A DNA stretch of 64,000 nt from Spirulina major PCC 6313. Lineage in GTDB: Bacteria; Cyanobacteriota; Cyanobacteriia; Cyanobacteriales; Spirulinaceae. The notes under the pieces are model-generated. The model was given only the letters and a program-made list of their open reading frames with translations, ran no database searches and was not told the origin of the DNA. The translations under genes and the position numbers were made by a program. Shown here one piece after another: positions 45,860-55,597 of the stretch. Location: assembly GCF_001890765.1 (NCBI RefSeq), contig NZ_KV878783.1:3996771-4060770 (forward strand), read 5' to 3'. Position 1 is the first letter of the stretch, and each line of letters starts with the position of its first letter.

Positions 45860-46654
45860 TCAAATCCTGTCGAGGGGGTTTTCGGGAAATGTGCCGTTGT
45901 GGATGTCGGCGGCGAATTGTCGGGTGGCGCTGATGATTTGGTCGCCGAGATTGAGGTAGGTTTTGGCAAAGGGTGGGGTTTTGGGGGAGAGGCCAAGGAG
46001 GTCGGCGGTGACGAGGACTTGACCGTCACAGTGGGGGCCGGCACCGATGCCGATGGTGGGAATGGGGAGTTTGGTGGTGATGGTGTGGGCGAGGTCGTCG
46101 GGGATGTGTTCGAGGACGATCGCATAGGCTCCGGCGGCGGCGATCGCGATCGCTTCGTGCAAAATTCGCTCGGCTTCGGGTGCGGTTTTGCCCTGTTGTC
46201 GGTAGCCCAATTGATGGACGGATTGGGGCGTGAGGCCCACATGGCCAAGGACGGGAATCCCCAGGGTGGTGAGGCGGTGGATGGTGTCCACCATGGCGGG
46301 GCTGCCGCCTTCGAGTTTGACGGCTTGGGCTGGGGTTTCTTTGAGGACGCGCCCGGCGGCGGCGATCGCATCGGGAATGCTGGTTTGATAACTGAGGAAG
46401 GGCAGATCACAGACAACGAGGGCCCGCTTCACCCCCCGACAGACGGCAGCGGTGTGGTGGATCATCGTGTCGAGATCCACCGGCAGGGTGTTGGCATGGC
46501 CCAGGGCCACCATGGCGAGGGAATCGCCAACAAGGATCATGTCTACACCGGCTTGATCCAGGAGGCGAGCGATCGCATAGTCCCAGGCGGTGAGGGTGAC
46601 AATGGCGGGCGGCTGGTGTTTCCGGCGGCCCAACTGAGACGGGGTGATCGGCAT
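45860..46654 (-). CDS. panB: 3-methyl-2-oxobutanoate hydroxymethyltransferase (ketopantoate hydroxymethyltransferase)
   Basis: 264 residues. '[45 protein letters not shown]' contains the metal- and ketoacid-binding residues (Asp of 'VGDSLAM'), and '[10 protein letters not shown]', 'GHVGLTPQS' and '[17 protein letters not shown]' the remaining active site. PanB adds a hydroxymethyl group from methylenetetrahydrofolate to ketoisovalerate in pantothenate synthesis. The complementary strand has a long accidental frame; this strand has the real gene. Confidence 0.95.
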   Translation of the reverse strand: MPITPSQLGRRKHQPPAIVTLTAWDYAIARLLDQAGVDMILVGDSLAMVALGHANTLPVDLDTMIHHTAAVCRGVKRALVVCDLPFLSYQTSIPDAIAAAGRVLKETPAQAVKLEGGSPAMVDTIHRLTTLGIPVLGHVGLTPQSVHQLGYRQQGKTAPEAERILHEAIAIAAAGAYAIVLEHIPDDLAHTITTKLPIPTIGIGAGPHCDGQVLVTADLLGLSPKTPPFAKTYLNLGDQIISATRQFAADIHNGTFPENPLDRI

Positions 46655-46759
46655 GATGTCTGGCGGACAGAATGGAGCGTAGAATGGCTCTCGTGTCTGT
46701 GGTATGGTGTACAGAATTCTGGATGGAGCCTGGAATTTCTATATTTGGAGTATAGCCTG

Positions 46760-47215
46760 ATGCCGCAGCCGATCGAACGTCAAGCCTCTGTGAATGCGGG
46801 ACTGATGGGGGCGATCGCCTACAGTCTCACCTATGGCGGTTTGCTCTTGATTGCGGGGCAACTGCCGCCCCAGTGGTCTCAAGGTTTACCCCTAGATCAC
46901 CTGACGTTACTGGGCTTGGCCATTGCCTTAGCGACGGGGTTTTTGTTTGGCGTTGCCTACCGCTACACGGTACGGGGCGATCGCAACCCCCACCTATGGC
47001 AAGGTGTGGTCTGGGCCTTTAGTGGCGTGCGCACCGGGGCCAGCCTTGAAACCCTACCCCACTGGACGATCCTAGAACTCTGCACCATTGGTATCGAAAG
47101 CGTGCTCTGTTTCGGCGTGGCGGCGTTGGTGTTAATCGTGGCCCGCGATCGCCACTGGCTCAACCCGTCCGCCCTCGCCGCCCCCATCCCAACATCCTCC
47201 ACCCCTCGCCAATAA
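46760..47215 (+). CDS. Small integral membrane protein, unknown
   Basis: 151 residues from the ATG at 46760. It has four hydrophobic segments ('GLMGAIAYSLTYGGLLLIAG', 'LTLLGLAIALATGFLFGVAY', 'GVVWAFSGVRTGAS' weaker, and 'LCFGVAALVLIVA') with a short loop between each pair and a proline and serine tail. The arrangement suggests a conserved cyanobacterial membrane protein, but I recognise no family. It is convergent with nothing and divergent from panB, sharing a 105-bp gap. Confidence 0.65.
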   Translation: MPQPIERQASVNAGLMGAIAYSLTYGGLLLIAGQLPPQWSQGLPLDHLTLLGLAIALATGFLFGVAYRYTVRGDRNPHLWQGVVWAFSGVRTGASLETLPHWTILELCTIGIESVLCFGVAALVLIVARDRHWLNPSALAAPIPTSSTPRQ

Positions 47216-47393
47216 GGGCTTACCATAGAAATCATCATCACACCAAAACGTCTAGGCTAGCTCCCGATTCAGCCCCTGTATTCCATCCTGACGATTGCAC
47301 GTTGAGGGAAACCAGCGAAACGTGTCGAAGTGCCCTGCTGTCTCCTCCGCAATTATTCCACGCTTGATCTATTCCTTCTCCTCCTTTCACGGT

Positions 47394-49502
47394 ATGAAAT
47401 TGTCTTGGCTTCGTCCATCCCGTTGGCCCATTGCGGTGAAACTCTCCACCACCCTCTTGGCCGTTGCCCTGGTTCCCACTGGCTTGATCACATATTTCAA
47501 TATCCAACAAAATTTTGAAGAGGTCGAAGCCGCCGAGTATCAAAACCTCACCCTGTTGGCCCAAAGTCATAGCGATCGCATTGATCAATTCATCCTCGAT
47601 CAGCAACACATCGTTGAATACATTGCCCAAACCCCACACCTCAAGGAATATCTCGCCACGCCGACCGATGCCCGCTCAACCCTCCAAGTAGCCGTAGACC
47701 AAACCCTCCGCATCCTACAAGACTCGAATTCAGACTATACCTTGGTCTATTTACTCAATGCGTCCGGGGAGGCCGTGGCAGCCCCCGGCCTGCCTGAGAT
47801 CCTAGGGGATAGTTTCCAGTTTCGGAATTATTTCCAAATTCCCCAAACCCAAGGTGAAAGCTATGTGTCCAGCATCTTAGTGGGCACGAATACAAAACAG
47901 CCCGGCGTTTTCTTTTCAGCTCCGATCACCAGCATTACAGGGGAATTTCTCGGTGTGGTGGTGCTGAAACTAGACGGTGATCGGATTTGGGAGATGGTGG
48001 ATAATCTCCCCGTCAGTGGTGATAGTGATGTGTTTTTGATTGACTATGCGGGGATTGTGATTGCCCACCGCGATCGCTCCCTGCTCTATCACAGCTTGGC
48101 GGAACTGCCCCCCAAGGTGCGCGATGATGTGATCCGCGATCGCCGCTATGCCGTCGATCGCATCCCCAGCCTTGGCCTCAACACCCTCGCCCATGCCATG
48201 GTCAACGCCACCCAAGCGGGTTATGTCACCTATTATTTTCCCGCCCTCCAACAGCAGCGCATCGCCGGCTTTGCTCCCCTCCGCCACCAAGACTGGACTC
48301 TCGGCATTGCCCGCACCGAAGCCACCTTCCTCGCCTCCCTCCGCCAATCCACCCTCCGCAGCTACATCGCCTTGGGGGTCGCCGGAGCCGGAGCAACATT
48401 ACTGGCCATCGTGTTGATTCGCAGCATTGTCCGCCCCATTCGCGACCTCACCGCTGCCGTCGCCACCCTCGAACAAGACCACTTCACCCCCGTTCCTGAC
48501 CACCGCCAAGACGAACTCGGCACGCTGGCCCGGGCCTTTAACGCCATGGAACGCCGCTTGCAGGACTCCTTTGCTGCCCTCTCTACGGCCAATAGCACCC
48601 TAGAACAGCGCGTCGAAGCCCGCACCGCCGAACTCACCGCCACCCTCACCCATCTCCAGCAAACCCAAGCTCAACTGATCCAAACCGAAAAAATGTCCAG
48701 CCTGGGGCAAATGGTGGCCGGGATTGCCCATGAAATCAACAATCCGGTGAATTTTATCCACGGCAACCTCACCCATGCCGATCAATACATGGTGGATTTA
48801 CTCAACCTCATTGATCTTTATGAGCAGCATTATCCTGAACCCGATCCGGATATCGCTGAGGAAGCCGACAGTATTGATCTGGAATTTATGCGATCGGACT
48901 TGCCGCAGTTGATGGATTCGATGAAGGTGGGGACGAAACGGATTCGGGAAATTGTCCTCAGTTTGCGAAATTTTTCGCGATTGGATGAAGCGGAGGCGAA
49001 ATATGTGGATCTCCATGAAAGTTTAGACAGTACGATTTTGCTGCTTAAACATCGCTTGCAATCCAAAGATCATCGCCCGGCCTTGGGTATTCTCAAACAG
49101 TATGGAACCTTGCCGAAGGTTTCTTGTTATCCGGGGCCACTGAATCAAGTTTTGCTCAATATTATGAGTAACGGGATTGATGCGTTGAAAAGTGCGATCG
49201 CAGACGGCAAAGACTTCGGCGCTGATAGCCCCCATCTCCTCCTTGTCACCGAAGCCCCAGACGACCAAGTGATTATTCGCATTCGCGACAACGGCACCGG
49301 CGTGCCTGAAGATCTCCGCGCCAAACTCTTCGACCCCTTCTTCACCACCAAAGATGTGGGCAAAGGCACGGGTCTCGGCCTCTCGATCAGCTATCAAATC
49401 ATCGTCGATAAACACGGGGGCCACCTCGAATGCGAATCACAACCCGGTGAATGGACTGAATTTGTGATCACCCTGCCCCGCGAGCAGATCCCCGTTACTT
49501 AA
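47394..49502 (+). CDS. Membrane sensor histidine kinase (dCache-HAMP-HisKA-HATPase)
   Basis: 702 residues from the ATG at 47394. A first membrane helix ('[19 protein letters not shown]', about 16-34) leads to an extracellular dCache-type sensory domain (about 40-310, '[29 protein letters not shown]'). A second helix, HAMP ('[22 protein letters not shown]'), a coiled coil, phosphoacceptor '[16 protein letters not shown]' and the ATPase boxes '[10 protein letters not shown]', '[10 protein letters not shown]' and '[14 protein letters not shown]' follow. It senses an extracytoplasmic small molecule. Its kinase core is close to that of the soluble kinase at 19444. Confidence 0.93.
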   Translation: MKLSWLRPSRWPIAVKLSTTLLAVALVPTGLITYFNIQQNFEEVEAAEYQNLTLLAQSHSDRIDQFILDQQHIVEYIAQTPHLKEYLATPTDARSTLQVAVDQTLRILQDSNSDYTLVYLLNASGEAVAAPGLPEILGDSFQFRNYFQIPQTQGESYVSSILVGTNTKQPGVFFSAPITSITGEFLGVVVLKLDGDRIWEMVDNLPVSGDSDVFLIDYAGIVIAHRDRSLLYHSLAELPPKVRDDVIRDRRYAVDRIPSLGLNTLAHAMVNATQAGYVTYYFPALQQQRIAGFAPLRHQDWTLGIARTEATFLASLRQSTLRSYIALGVAGAGATLLAIVLIRSIVRPIRDLTAAVATLEQDHFTPVPDHRQDELGTLARAFNAMERRLQDSFAALSTANSTLEQRVEARTAELTATLTHLQQTQAQLIQTEKMSSLGQMVAGIAHEINNPVNFIHGNLTHADQYMVDLLNLIDLYEQHYPEPDPDIAEEADSIDLEFMRSDLPQLMDSMKVGTKRIREIVLSLRNFSRLDEAEAKYVDLHESLDSTILLLKHRLQSKDHRPALGILKQYGTLPKVSCYPGPLNQVLLNIMSNGIDALKSAIADGKDFGADSPHLLLVTEAPDDQVIIRIRDNGTGVPEDLRAKLFDPFFTTKDVGKGTGLGLSISYQIIVDKHGGHLECESQPGEWTEFVITLPREQIPVT

Positions 49503-49560
49503 TTCAGCCCCCCGCCTTGGTAAAATTGGGCAACTCCTCACATCAAACCTTGGACAATCT

Positions 49561-50670
49561 ATGGACATTAAAGCCGCTGTGGCTTGGGAAGCCGGAACAC
49601 CCCTCAGCCTCGAAACCGTCCATCTGGAGGGTCCAAAATCCGGGGAAGTGTTGATCGAAATCAAAGCCACCGGAGTCTGTCACACCGATGCCTATACCCT
49701 CTCCGGCTCCGACCCCGAAGGCCTCTTTCCCGCCATCCTCGGCCATGAAGGCGCGGGGATCGTGGTGGAGATTGGCCCCGATGTCACCAGCGTCAAACCC
49801 GGCGATCATGTCATTCCCCTCTACACCCCGGAATGTCGCCAATGTAAATTTTGCCTCAGCGGTAAAACCAACCTCTGCCAAGCGATTCGCAGCACCCAAG
49901 GCAAAGGCGTGATGCCCGACGGCACAAGCCGGTTTTCCCAAAACGGCCAGATGATTCACCATTACATGGGCACGTCTACCTTTGCCAACTACACCGTGCT
50001 GCCCGAAATTGCCGTGGCGAAGGTGCGATCGGATGCGCCCTTTGACAAAGTGTGTTTATTAGGCTGTGGCGTGACGACGGGGATCGGAGCAGTGATTAAT
50101 ACCGCCAAAGTAGAACCAGGGGCCAATGCGGTGGTGTTTGGGTTGGGGGGGATTGGTTTAAGTGTGATCCAAGGGTTGCGTCTGGCGGGAGCCAATCTGA
50201 TCATCGGCGTGGATCTCAATCCGGCAAAACAAGAACTCGCTACCCGCTACGGCATGACCCATTTTGTTGACCCCAACACCCTTGAGGGGGATCTCGTCGC
50301 TCATCTCATCGAACTCACCGACGGGGGCGCAGACTACAGTTTTGAATGTATTGGTAATGTCAAGGTGATGCGGCAGGCCTTGGAATGTTGTCATAAGGGC
50401 TGGGGTGAGTCGGTGATTATTGGTGTGGCGGGGGCGGGCCAAGAAATTAGTACGCGCCCGTTTCAGTTGGTGACGGGTCGAGTCTGGCGGGGGTCAGCGT
50501 TCGGGGGTATGAAGGGGCGGCGGGATGTGCCGAAGTTGGTGGATTGGTATATGGATGGCAAGATTGATCTTGATCATCTGGTGACCCATACTGTCCCCCT
50601 CGAACGAATTAATGAGGCCTTTGATTGGATGCATGCCGGGGAATCGATCCGGACGGTGGTGACGTTTTGA
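49561..50670 (+). CDS. adhC: S-(hydroxymethyl)glutathione dehydrogenase / class III alcohol dehydrogenase
   Basis: 369 residues. '[15 protein letters not shown]' and '[39 protein letters not shown]' hold the catalytic zinc ligands. '[17 protein letters not shown]' holds the four-cysteine structural zinc, and '[20 protein letters not shown]' the NAD site. It oxidises the glutathione adduct of formaldehyde to S-formylglutathione. The next enzyme, S-formylglutathione hydrolase, is encoded at 57329, about 6.7 kb away. The AAA+ gene starts only 7 nt after this stop. Confidence 0.96.
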   Translation: MDIKAAVAWEAGTPLSLETVHLEGPKSGEVLIEIKATGVCHTDAYTLSGSDPEGLFPAILGHEGAGIVVEIGPDVTSVKPGDHVIPLYTPECRQCKFCLSGKTNLCQAIRSTQGKGVMPDGTSRFSQNGQMIHHYMGTSTFANYTVLPEIAVAKVRSDAPFDKVCLLGCGVTTGIGAVINTAKVEPGANAVVFGLGGIGLSVIQGLRLAGANLIIGVDLNPAKQELATRYGMTHFVDPNTLEGDLVAHLIELTDGGADYSFECIGNVKVMRQALECCHKGWGESVIIGVAGAGQEISTRPFQLVTGRVWRGSAFGGMKGRRDVPKLVDWYMDGKIDLDHLVTHTVPLERINEAFDWMHAGESIRTVVTF

Positions 50671-50677
50671 TCCTTGG

Positions 50678-52591
50678 ATGACAGTGAATCACCAGGCTCT
50701 TAACGGCGGCATTGACAGAATCGGGCAATATCTAACACGCTCGATTCAGGGAGATATCCCGGAGGGCGCGATCACCCCGGAGCCAGATCTTGCCCATACA
50801 GCCCTGGGCAATCTGTGCCAACGGTTTAATCTCTCGGTCTTTGAACGGGATATCATCCTCCTCTGTGCGGGGTTAGAATTGCGGCGCGATTGGGATCAGT
50901 TGTGTGGTCAGGCCCAGGGCAACCCGTACCGCAACTATCCGACGTTGAGTTTAGCCTTAGCAATCATACCGGCGGCAGATTGGCAAGCCTTGACCCCAGA
51001 GGCTCCCCTGCGACGGTGGCGACTGATTGAAATGGGAGAGAGTCAATCCTTAGTCCATGGGTCCCTGCGGTTGGATGAGCGGATTTTGCATTACCTTATG
51101 GGGGTGCAATATCTGGACAGGCGGCTCGCGACGGTGGTGGAGTCTGGGGCGGAGATGCAGGCGGCGTTAGTGCCCTCCCATGGCGCGATCGCAGCCCGCA
51201 TGATTCAACAATGGGAACAGGCCAGCGGTCCGTTGCCGATCCTGCAACTCTGGGGCAGTAATGACGAAACGAAGCGAGCGATCGCCCAAGCCATCGCCCA
51301 CCACTTCCATGCCACCCTATTGATCATCGCTGCCGAACTTCTCCCCAAACAAGGGGAAGATTTAGTCCTACTCCAATGTCTCCTAGAGCGGGAATGGCAG
51401 TTAAATCGGGCCATGGTGGTGCTGGATTTAAGCCATGGGGAACTCACGCCGGGACTGTTTCGACTCCTGGACACCCTCCAAGCCCCCCTCCTGTTGAGCG
51501 CCATGATCCGTCAGTCTCAACGTCATCGCGCTCTGATCACCTTTGAGATCAATGCTCCCACCTACCCAGAGCAGTACGCCCTGTGGACTCAGGTCCTTGC
51601 GACCCAGGCGGCGACCGATGGGCGATCGCACCTCACTCCTCCCCATCTCGATCAAATTGTCTCTAACTTCAACCTCACCCCCGGCCAAATCCAAGCGGCG
51701 GCGATCGTCTGGAAAACCCAACCCCCCCCCGATGATCAAGACCTTTGGGACGTGTGCCGCCACCAAAGCCGCCCCCGTCTCGATGAACTCGCCCAACGCA
51801 TCACTGCTAACGCCGCCTGGGACAACCTGGTGTTACCCGAACGAGAATACGAAGCCCTCCAGATGATCACCGCCCAAGTCCGCCAACGGATGCGAGTCTA
51901 TCAGGATTGGGGTTTTAGCCGCAATCAAGAACGGGGCCTTGGCATCACTGCCCTTTTTGCCGGGGCCAGCGGCACAGGGAAGACGTTGGCAGCAGAAGCG
52001 ATCGCCGCCGCCCTCAATCTCGATCTCTACCGCATCGACCTCAGTTCAATTATTAGTAAATACATCGGCGAAACCGAAAAAAATCTCCGCAAACTCTTTG
52101 ATGCTGCCGAAGGCGGTGGTGTGATCCTCCTTTTCGACGAAGCCGATGCCCTTTTTGGCAAACGCAGCGAAGTGAAAGATAGTCGCGATCGCCATGCCAA
52201 CGTCGAAGTCGCCTATCTCCTCCAACGCATCGAAGCCTTCCAAGGCCTCGCCATCCTCACCACCAACCTCAAAAACTCCCTCGACCCAGCCTTCCTCCGC
52301 CGCATCCGCTTTGTGATCAATTTCCCCTTCCCCAAAGCCCCCCAACGCGCCGAAATTTGGCGACGCACCTTCCCCCCCCAAACCCCCACCCAAAACCTCG
52401 ATTACAACCTTTTAGCGCAGTTGGAAGTCAGCGGGGGCAACATCAAGAGCATCGCCATGAATGCGGCATTTATTGCAGCGGAAGCGGATGAACCGATTCA
52501 AATGAAGCACCTGTTGCAAGCGGCACGGAGTGAATACATCAAGATTGAGAAGGTGTTAACCGATGCGGAAATCGACGATTGGGTGAATTGA
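50678..52591 (+). CDS. AAA+ ATPase of the type found with eCIS and DUF4157 proteins
   Basis: 637 residues. The N-terminal half is helical ('CQRFNLSVFERDIILLCAGLELRRDWDQLC') and carries a degenerate nucleotide-binding-like segment ('LWGSNDETKRAIA', about 191-203). The active AAA+ domain has Walker A 'AGASGTGKTLAAE' (about 428-440), Walker B 'VILLFDEADALFGKRSE' (482-498) and sensor-like 'LTTNLKNSLDPAFLRRI'. Proteins of this build accompany phage-tail-like contractile injection systems and DUF4157 effectors, probably as remodelling ATPases. It starts 7 nt after adhC. A 91-bp second copy of its 3' end lies at 54765. Confidence 0.85.
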   Translation: MTVNHQALNGGIDRIGQYLTRSIQGDIPEGAITPEPDLAHTALGNLCQRFNLSVFERDIILLCAGLELRRDWDQLCGQAQGNPYRNYPTLSLALAIIPAADWQALTPEAPLRRWRLIEMGESQSLVHGSLRLDERILHYLMGVQYLDRRLATVVESGAEMQAALVPSHGAIAARMIQQWEQASGPLPILQLWGSNDETKRAIAQAIAHHFHATLLIIAAELLPKQGEDLVLLQCLLEREWQLNRAMVVLDLSHGELTPGLFRLLDTLQAPLLLSAMIRQSQRHRALITFEINAPTYPEQYALWTQVLATQAATDGRSHLTPPHLDQIVSNFNLTPGQIQAAAIVWKTQPPPDDQDLWDVCRHQSRPRLDELAQRITANAAWDNLVLPEREYEALQMITAQVRQRMRVYQDWGFSRNQERGLGITALFAGASGTGKTLAAEAIAAALNLDLYRIDLSSIISKYIGETEKNLRKLFDAAEGGGVILLFDEADALFGKRSEVKDSRDRHANVEVAYLLQRIEAFQGLAILTTNLKNSLDPAFLRRIRFVINFPFPKAPQRAEIWRRTFPPQTPTQNLDYNLLAQLEVSGGNIKSIAMNAAFIAAEADEPIQMKHLLQAARSEYIKIEKVLTDAEIDDWVN

Positions 52592-52592
52592 A
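52502..52592 (+). repeat. Direct repeat copy 1 (3' end of the AAA+ gene)
   Basis: 91 bp, from 'atgaagcacctgttgcaagc' to just past the stop codon, matched by 54765-54855 with three mismatches. The two copies face the same way and flank xisH, xisI and the ISKra4 element. Confidence 0.95.
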
Positions 52593-52667
52593 AGTTAGGA
52601 GGGAATTGCCTCGACAATGAACGCTTGCACTATAATCTAGGTGCTAAGGAAAAGAGTGAAAGAAGCC

Positions 52668-52858
52668 ATGGCTGCCAAGGATAAATTTCATGCCGTGGTT
52701 CGAGCTGCCCTAGAGAAAGAACAGTGGCAGATTACTGATGATCCATTGCGTATCGATGTGGGTGGGACGAAGTTTGAGATTGACTTGGGTGCAGAACAGC
52801 TATTAGCCGCCGAGCGAGGTCAAGAGAAAATTGCAGTTGAAATCAAAACATTTTTAAG
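52668..52858 (+). pseudogene. xisH: xisH, 5' part (split by ISKra4-type element)
   Basis: Starts at the ATG at 52668 and runs to the insertion. 'KDKFHAVVRAALEKEQWQITDDPLRIDVGGTKFEIDLGAEQLLAAERGQEKIAVEIKTFL' is the N-terminal half of XisH, which has an endonuclease-like core; Asp of 'EIDLGAE' and Glu-x-Lys of 'VEIK' are its PD-ExK residues. XisH was first described with XisI as needed for excision of the fdxN element in Anabaena. Joined with 54089-54314 the frame gives a 138-residue protein, its normal length. The insertion breaks it just after the nuclease motif. Confidence 0.9.
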
Positions 52859-54080
52859 GGGTGCATCTCAATTTGGCGATGAGTAGATATACTCATGCCA
52901 GCCACGGCATCCTAGAGAACTCTCCATTGAGATAGGCACTGCGGTGCTTCAACACCTGGGGCACATTCTCCCGCTTCCATTGCGCTCCCGGCAGCTTCAA
53001 CCGTCCTGAGAACTGCTTCACCGTGGATTCAACCGCCCCAGACCCGATGGAGATCCCCTCGCACTGGTAGTAGTCGTAATTGACGATCCGGTGGCAATGA
53101 CGCTTGAGATAGACCCTGAAATTATCCACTCGTGGATGCTGCCAATCATCAAACTCAGCCAACGCCTGCTCAACATCTCCTCGCCATAAATGGCCTCTGA
53201 CTCGGGATAAACGAGCCGCTGAACCCCCAACCTTCTCTAAGTTCTCCATCAAGTGATACCAGTCGAGAATTTCCAGTCGGTTCTGCTGCGCTCCAATTTG
53301 GGCAAATAGATTCCAAATCCCAGGATGACCATCGCCCAGGCAAACCACTAGGCTTGCCATGAGTTGAGTTTGGAGCCAAGCCACTAAATCCTCATTCTGC
53401 CCGAAGAAGGCGGCAACCCCATGCCCATGGAGATTCACAGCTTTGTAATCCCGCCATTCACTGGCTTCTCCTTCGGGGGTGCGCAAGCGAACCTTGCCCC
53501 CATCAAGGCTCATCTCTTCGACCGGTTCACTGGGTTCACTCACCTCAAGGTCAGGGAAATCTTGACGCTGAACTAGGCGTTGATGGGTGCTGCGAGACAT
53601 CTTCAGTCCAGTCAAGATCTCGACATCTGCTGCGGCGCGTTGGTAAGACTGAGCACCACTAAGGAGCAGGCAACAGCGCTCAAAGCCAGGACTCCAACGG
53701 CTGTAGGCTTTGACTTGGTAGTAGCTCGCTTGATTTGCCGTCAAAACCAAATCCCCTAGGATACTGGTTAAGGTGCGGGATTTTCCGGCTGTGGTGCCGC
53801 TGCCATCGACGATAAAAAAATACCGACTTGAGGACTGACGTGTGCTTGAATCTGCTGGCGGACGGTCAGTTCGATGCCTTCGAGGGTTTCTAGGCGTTCG
53901 GGGCATTTGGCCTTGGCATCAGCGAGCAGGATAGCAGCGATGGCATCGGTGTGGGCTTTGAGTTGGCGCTTTTGTTCTGGGGTCATCTGAATCAGGGAGT
54001 AGCTATGGGAGGTAGCTTAACCGCTGATGCCCAAAACTAGGTAAGTACATATCAACTATTCGCCAAAGTGAGATGCACCC
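52859..54080. mobile_element. ISKra4-family insertion sequence with 8-bp target duplication
   Basis: 1222 bp. The ends read GGGTGCATCTCAATTTGGCG and, from the other side, GGGTGCATCTCACTTTGGCG. The octamer TTTTTAAG is present on both sides (52851-52858 and 54081-54088). It contains a transposase in two frames on the minus strand. It is inserted in xisH. Confidence 0.95.
52893..53986 (-). CDS. ISKra4-family transposase, two frames joined by a -1 frameshift
   Basis: The first frame (53986 to 53768, 72 codons) begins MTPEQKRQLKAHTDAIAAIL; the second (ending 52893) holds the catalytic region. At the overlap the minus strand reads T_TTT_TTA (53819-53813), a canonical slippery heptamer. A -1 shift gives '...QVGIFL' followed by 'IVDGSGTTAGK' and a protein of about 364 residues. 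Conserved blocks are 'SLDGGKVRLRTPEGEASEWRDYKAVNL', 'CLGDGHPGIWNLFAQI', 'EILDWYHLMENLEKVGG' and 'GSGAVESTVKQFSGRLKLPGAQWKREN', carrying the DDE residues. The element looks intact. Confidence 0.88.
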
Positions 54081-54088
54081 TTTTTAAG

Positions 54089-54314
54089 TGATTCACCATT
54101 AACCGATTATCACGCTGCATTAGGGCAGTTTTTGAATTATCGGTTAGCGTTAGAAATAAGTGATCCAACACGTATTCTCTATTTAGCCATACCCGTGACA
54201 GCGCATGAATCCTTTTTCAAAAAAGAATTTTCGCAGATTTCACTGAAGCGATATGAAATTAAACTCATTATTTATGATCCCGTTAAGGAGGTAATTGTGC
54301 AATGGATATCCTAG
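54089..54314 (+). pseudogene. xisH: xisH, 3' part
   Basis: Directly after the target duplication the xisH frame continues with 'SDSPLTDYHAALGQFLNYRLALEISDPTRILYLAIPVTAHESFF' and ends in 'EVIVQWIS'. This matches the XisH C-terminal half. Its last bases overlap the start of xisI by 13 nt (ATGG within the CAATGG codons). The two reading frames are therefore translationally linked, which the insertion must now disturb. Confidence 0.9.
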
Positions 54315-54637
54315 ATTCTTATCGCCAGATTGTTCGGGAATTATTAACGGATTATGCCGTGATTCCGATTGCTAATGGACAGATTGACTGTTACACCATT
54401 TTTGATCTTCAAAATGATCACTACCAAGTGATGAATGTAGGCTGGGATGGCTATCGGCGAGTCTATGGCTGTATTTTACACTTGGCAATCAAGAACGGCA
54501 AAGTTTGGGTTGAACAGAATATGACTGAAATGAAAGTGGCTCAGGAACTTATGGAACGGGGAGTCAGTAAAAATGATATTGTTCTGGGATTTCAAGCCCC
54601 TGAAATTCGACAGTACACCGATTATGCAGTTATCTAA
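54302..54637 (+). CDS. xisI: XisI-family protein
   Basis: 111 residues, the usual XisI length. 'LDSYRQIVRELLTDYAVIPIANGQIDCYTIFDLQNDHYQVMNVGWDGYRRVYGCILHLAIKNGKVWVEQNMTE' is the family core, ending in the typical 'DIVLGFQAPEIRQYTDYAVI'. XisH and XisI form a complex that is linked with site-specific excision of the fdxN element, but homologous pairs are frequent in cyanobacteria without such an element. The xisI gene is complete although its partner is split. Confidence 0.93.
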   Translation: MDILDSYRQIVRELLTDYAVIPIANGQIDCYTIFDLQNDHYQVMNVGWDGYRRVYGCILHLAIKNGKVWVEQNMTEMKVAQELMERGVSKNDIVLGFQAPEIRQYTDYAVI

Positions 54638-54657
54638 GTTTGGTGATTTTGGTCGTT

Positions 54658-54764
54658 CTATAGCGGATTGCGAAAAGATGCGGTACAGATTGAATTCTCT
54701 ATCTCAGTCAAGGAGGCGCATACAGAACTAGAGCTGTACCTCATGATTATGAAATCCGCTATAG
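54658..54764. mobile_element. TATAGCGG-family inverted-repeat element, copy 1
   Basis: 107 bp bounded by CTATAGCGGATTGC and, reversed, CTATAGCGGATTTC. Its right end lies exactly at the start of the duplicated AAA+ 3' end (54765). No gene. Related copies are at 55474-55570 and 59682-59770. Confidence 0.7.
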
Positions 54765-54855
54765 ATGAAGCACCTGTTGCAAGCGGCACGGAGTGAATAT
54801 ATCAAGATTGAGAAGGTGTTAACCGATGCGGAAATCCGCGATTGGGTGAATTGAA
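54765..54855 (+). repeat. Direct repeat copy 2 (orphan 3' end of the AAA+ gene)
   Basis: 91 bp, 88 of which match 52502-52592, including the stop codon. No AAA+ sequence precedes it; an inverted-repeat element does. It is either the remnant of a tandem second ATPase gene or one arm of a cassette insertion. Confidence 0.95.
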
Positions 54856-55139
54856 GGTAGGGTGGGCAAATACTGAAAAGCTTGCACTTGAGAATCCGAG
54901 GCTACGAATTTTGCCCACCTTACAATTGGGTGAATTAAGTGAAGGATGAGGAAATATTGGTGAGCTTATATAGCAAGGAGCGACTAGGTTAGGACATTCA
55001 ATCAGCGCACCCTGAGCTTGTCGAAGGGTAAGCGGCCGGGCTTTGACAAGCTCAGCCCTCGGTTATAAATATCCTAAGCAGCAACATCATTGCTATATTT
55101 TGGATTTGAAGAATCTCGATTTTGCCCACCTTACGAGCG
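54856..55139. repeat. Cluster of small palindromic repeats
   Basis: 'ggtagggtgggcaaa' pairs with 'ttttgcccaccttac' at about 54855-54924, and the second arm recurs at 55122-55136. 'ccctgagcttgtcgaaggg' and 'ctttgacaagctcag' (about 55009-55057) are a repeat seen in many bacteria. No coding frame is seen. Confidence 0.6.
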
Positions 55140-55365
55140 TGATGCGTAAAGCCCCCTGAATTTTATTCGGGGGATATAAGCGAATAACCGAATTGATTCG
55201 GTGGTGATACAATAAAAGCGTTCGCTAGCGCGAAGTAAAATTCCGGGGTGAGCACCTTATGGGCAGGGCGTTGTCCATTGGGCGAGGCAAGATAAGACGG
55301 GCTACGCCTGCAATTGCTGTCTGAACCCAGAATCCCCCGTCATTTATGCGGGGGAGTACGTCAAG
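55140..55365 (+). mobile_element. IS200/IS605-like remnant with both hairpin ends, no nuclease gene
   Basis: The left hairpin CCCCCTGAAT tttt ATTCGGGGG (55152-55173) and right hairpin CCCCCG ... CGGGGG (55334-55354) enclose about 160 bp. Sequence before the right hairpin ('gggtgagcacc', 'gcgttgtccattgggcgagg', 'ctgaacccagaat') resembles the omega RNA 3' end of TnpB elements. No tnpA or tnpB remains. It may be a non-autonomous derivative. Confidence 0.5.
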
Positions 55366-55473
55366 ATTGTGGCTATCTCCTACGGAGACGCTGCGCAAAC
55401 GGCGACCCTCAAGCCCTCAACCATCTCGTTTGATAGGAATAATGTTAGACTTCCTACTTTTCTGGCTACTGCT

Positions 55474-55570
55474 ATATAGCGAATTGCGAAAAAATGAGAA
55501 CGCCACTTCTCCCTTTTTAAGGGGGATTGAGGGGGATCTTCGTACCTCAAGTTTATGAAAACCGCTATAG
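55474..55570. mobile_element. TATAGCGG-family inverted-repeat element, copy 2
   Basis: Left end TATAGCGAATTGCG and right end, reversed, CTATAGCGGTTTTC. The interior includes 'ccctttttaagggggattga' and 'cttcgtacctcaagtttatg', close to 59682-59770 in the other orientation. Confidence 0.7.
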
Positions 55571-55597
55571 AGTCCGATTTCACTAATTTTGCCTACA

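Noticed and set aside
45833-46759. Long plus-strand frame upstream of the membrane protein at 46760
   Set aside because: It is the mirror of panB on the other strand, glycine-rich and without family features. The true gene of that frame starts at 46760.
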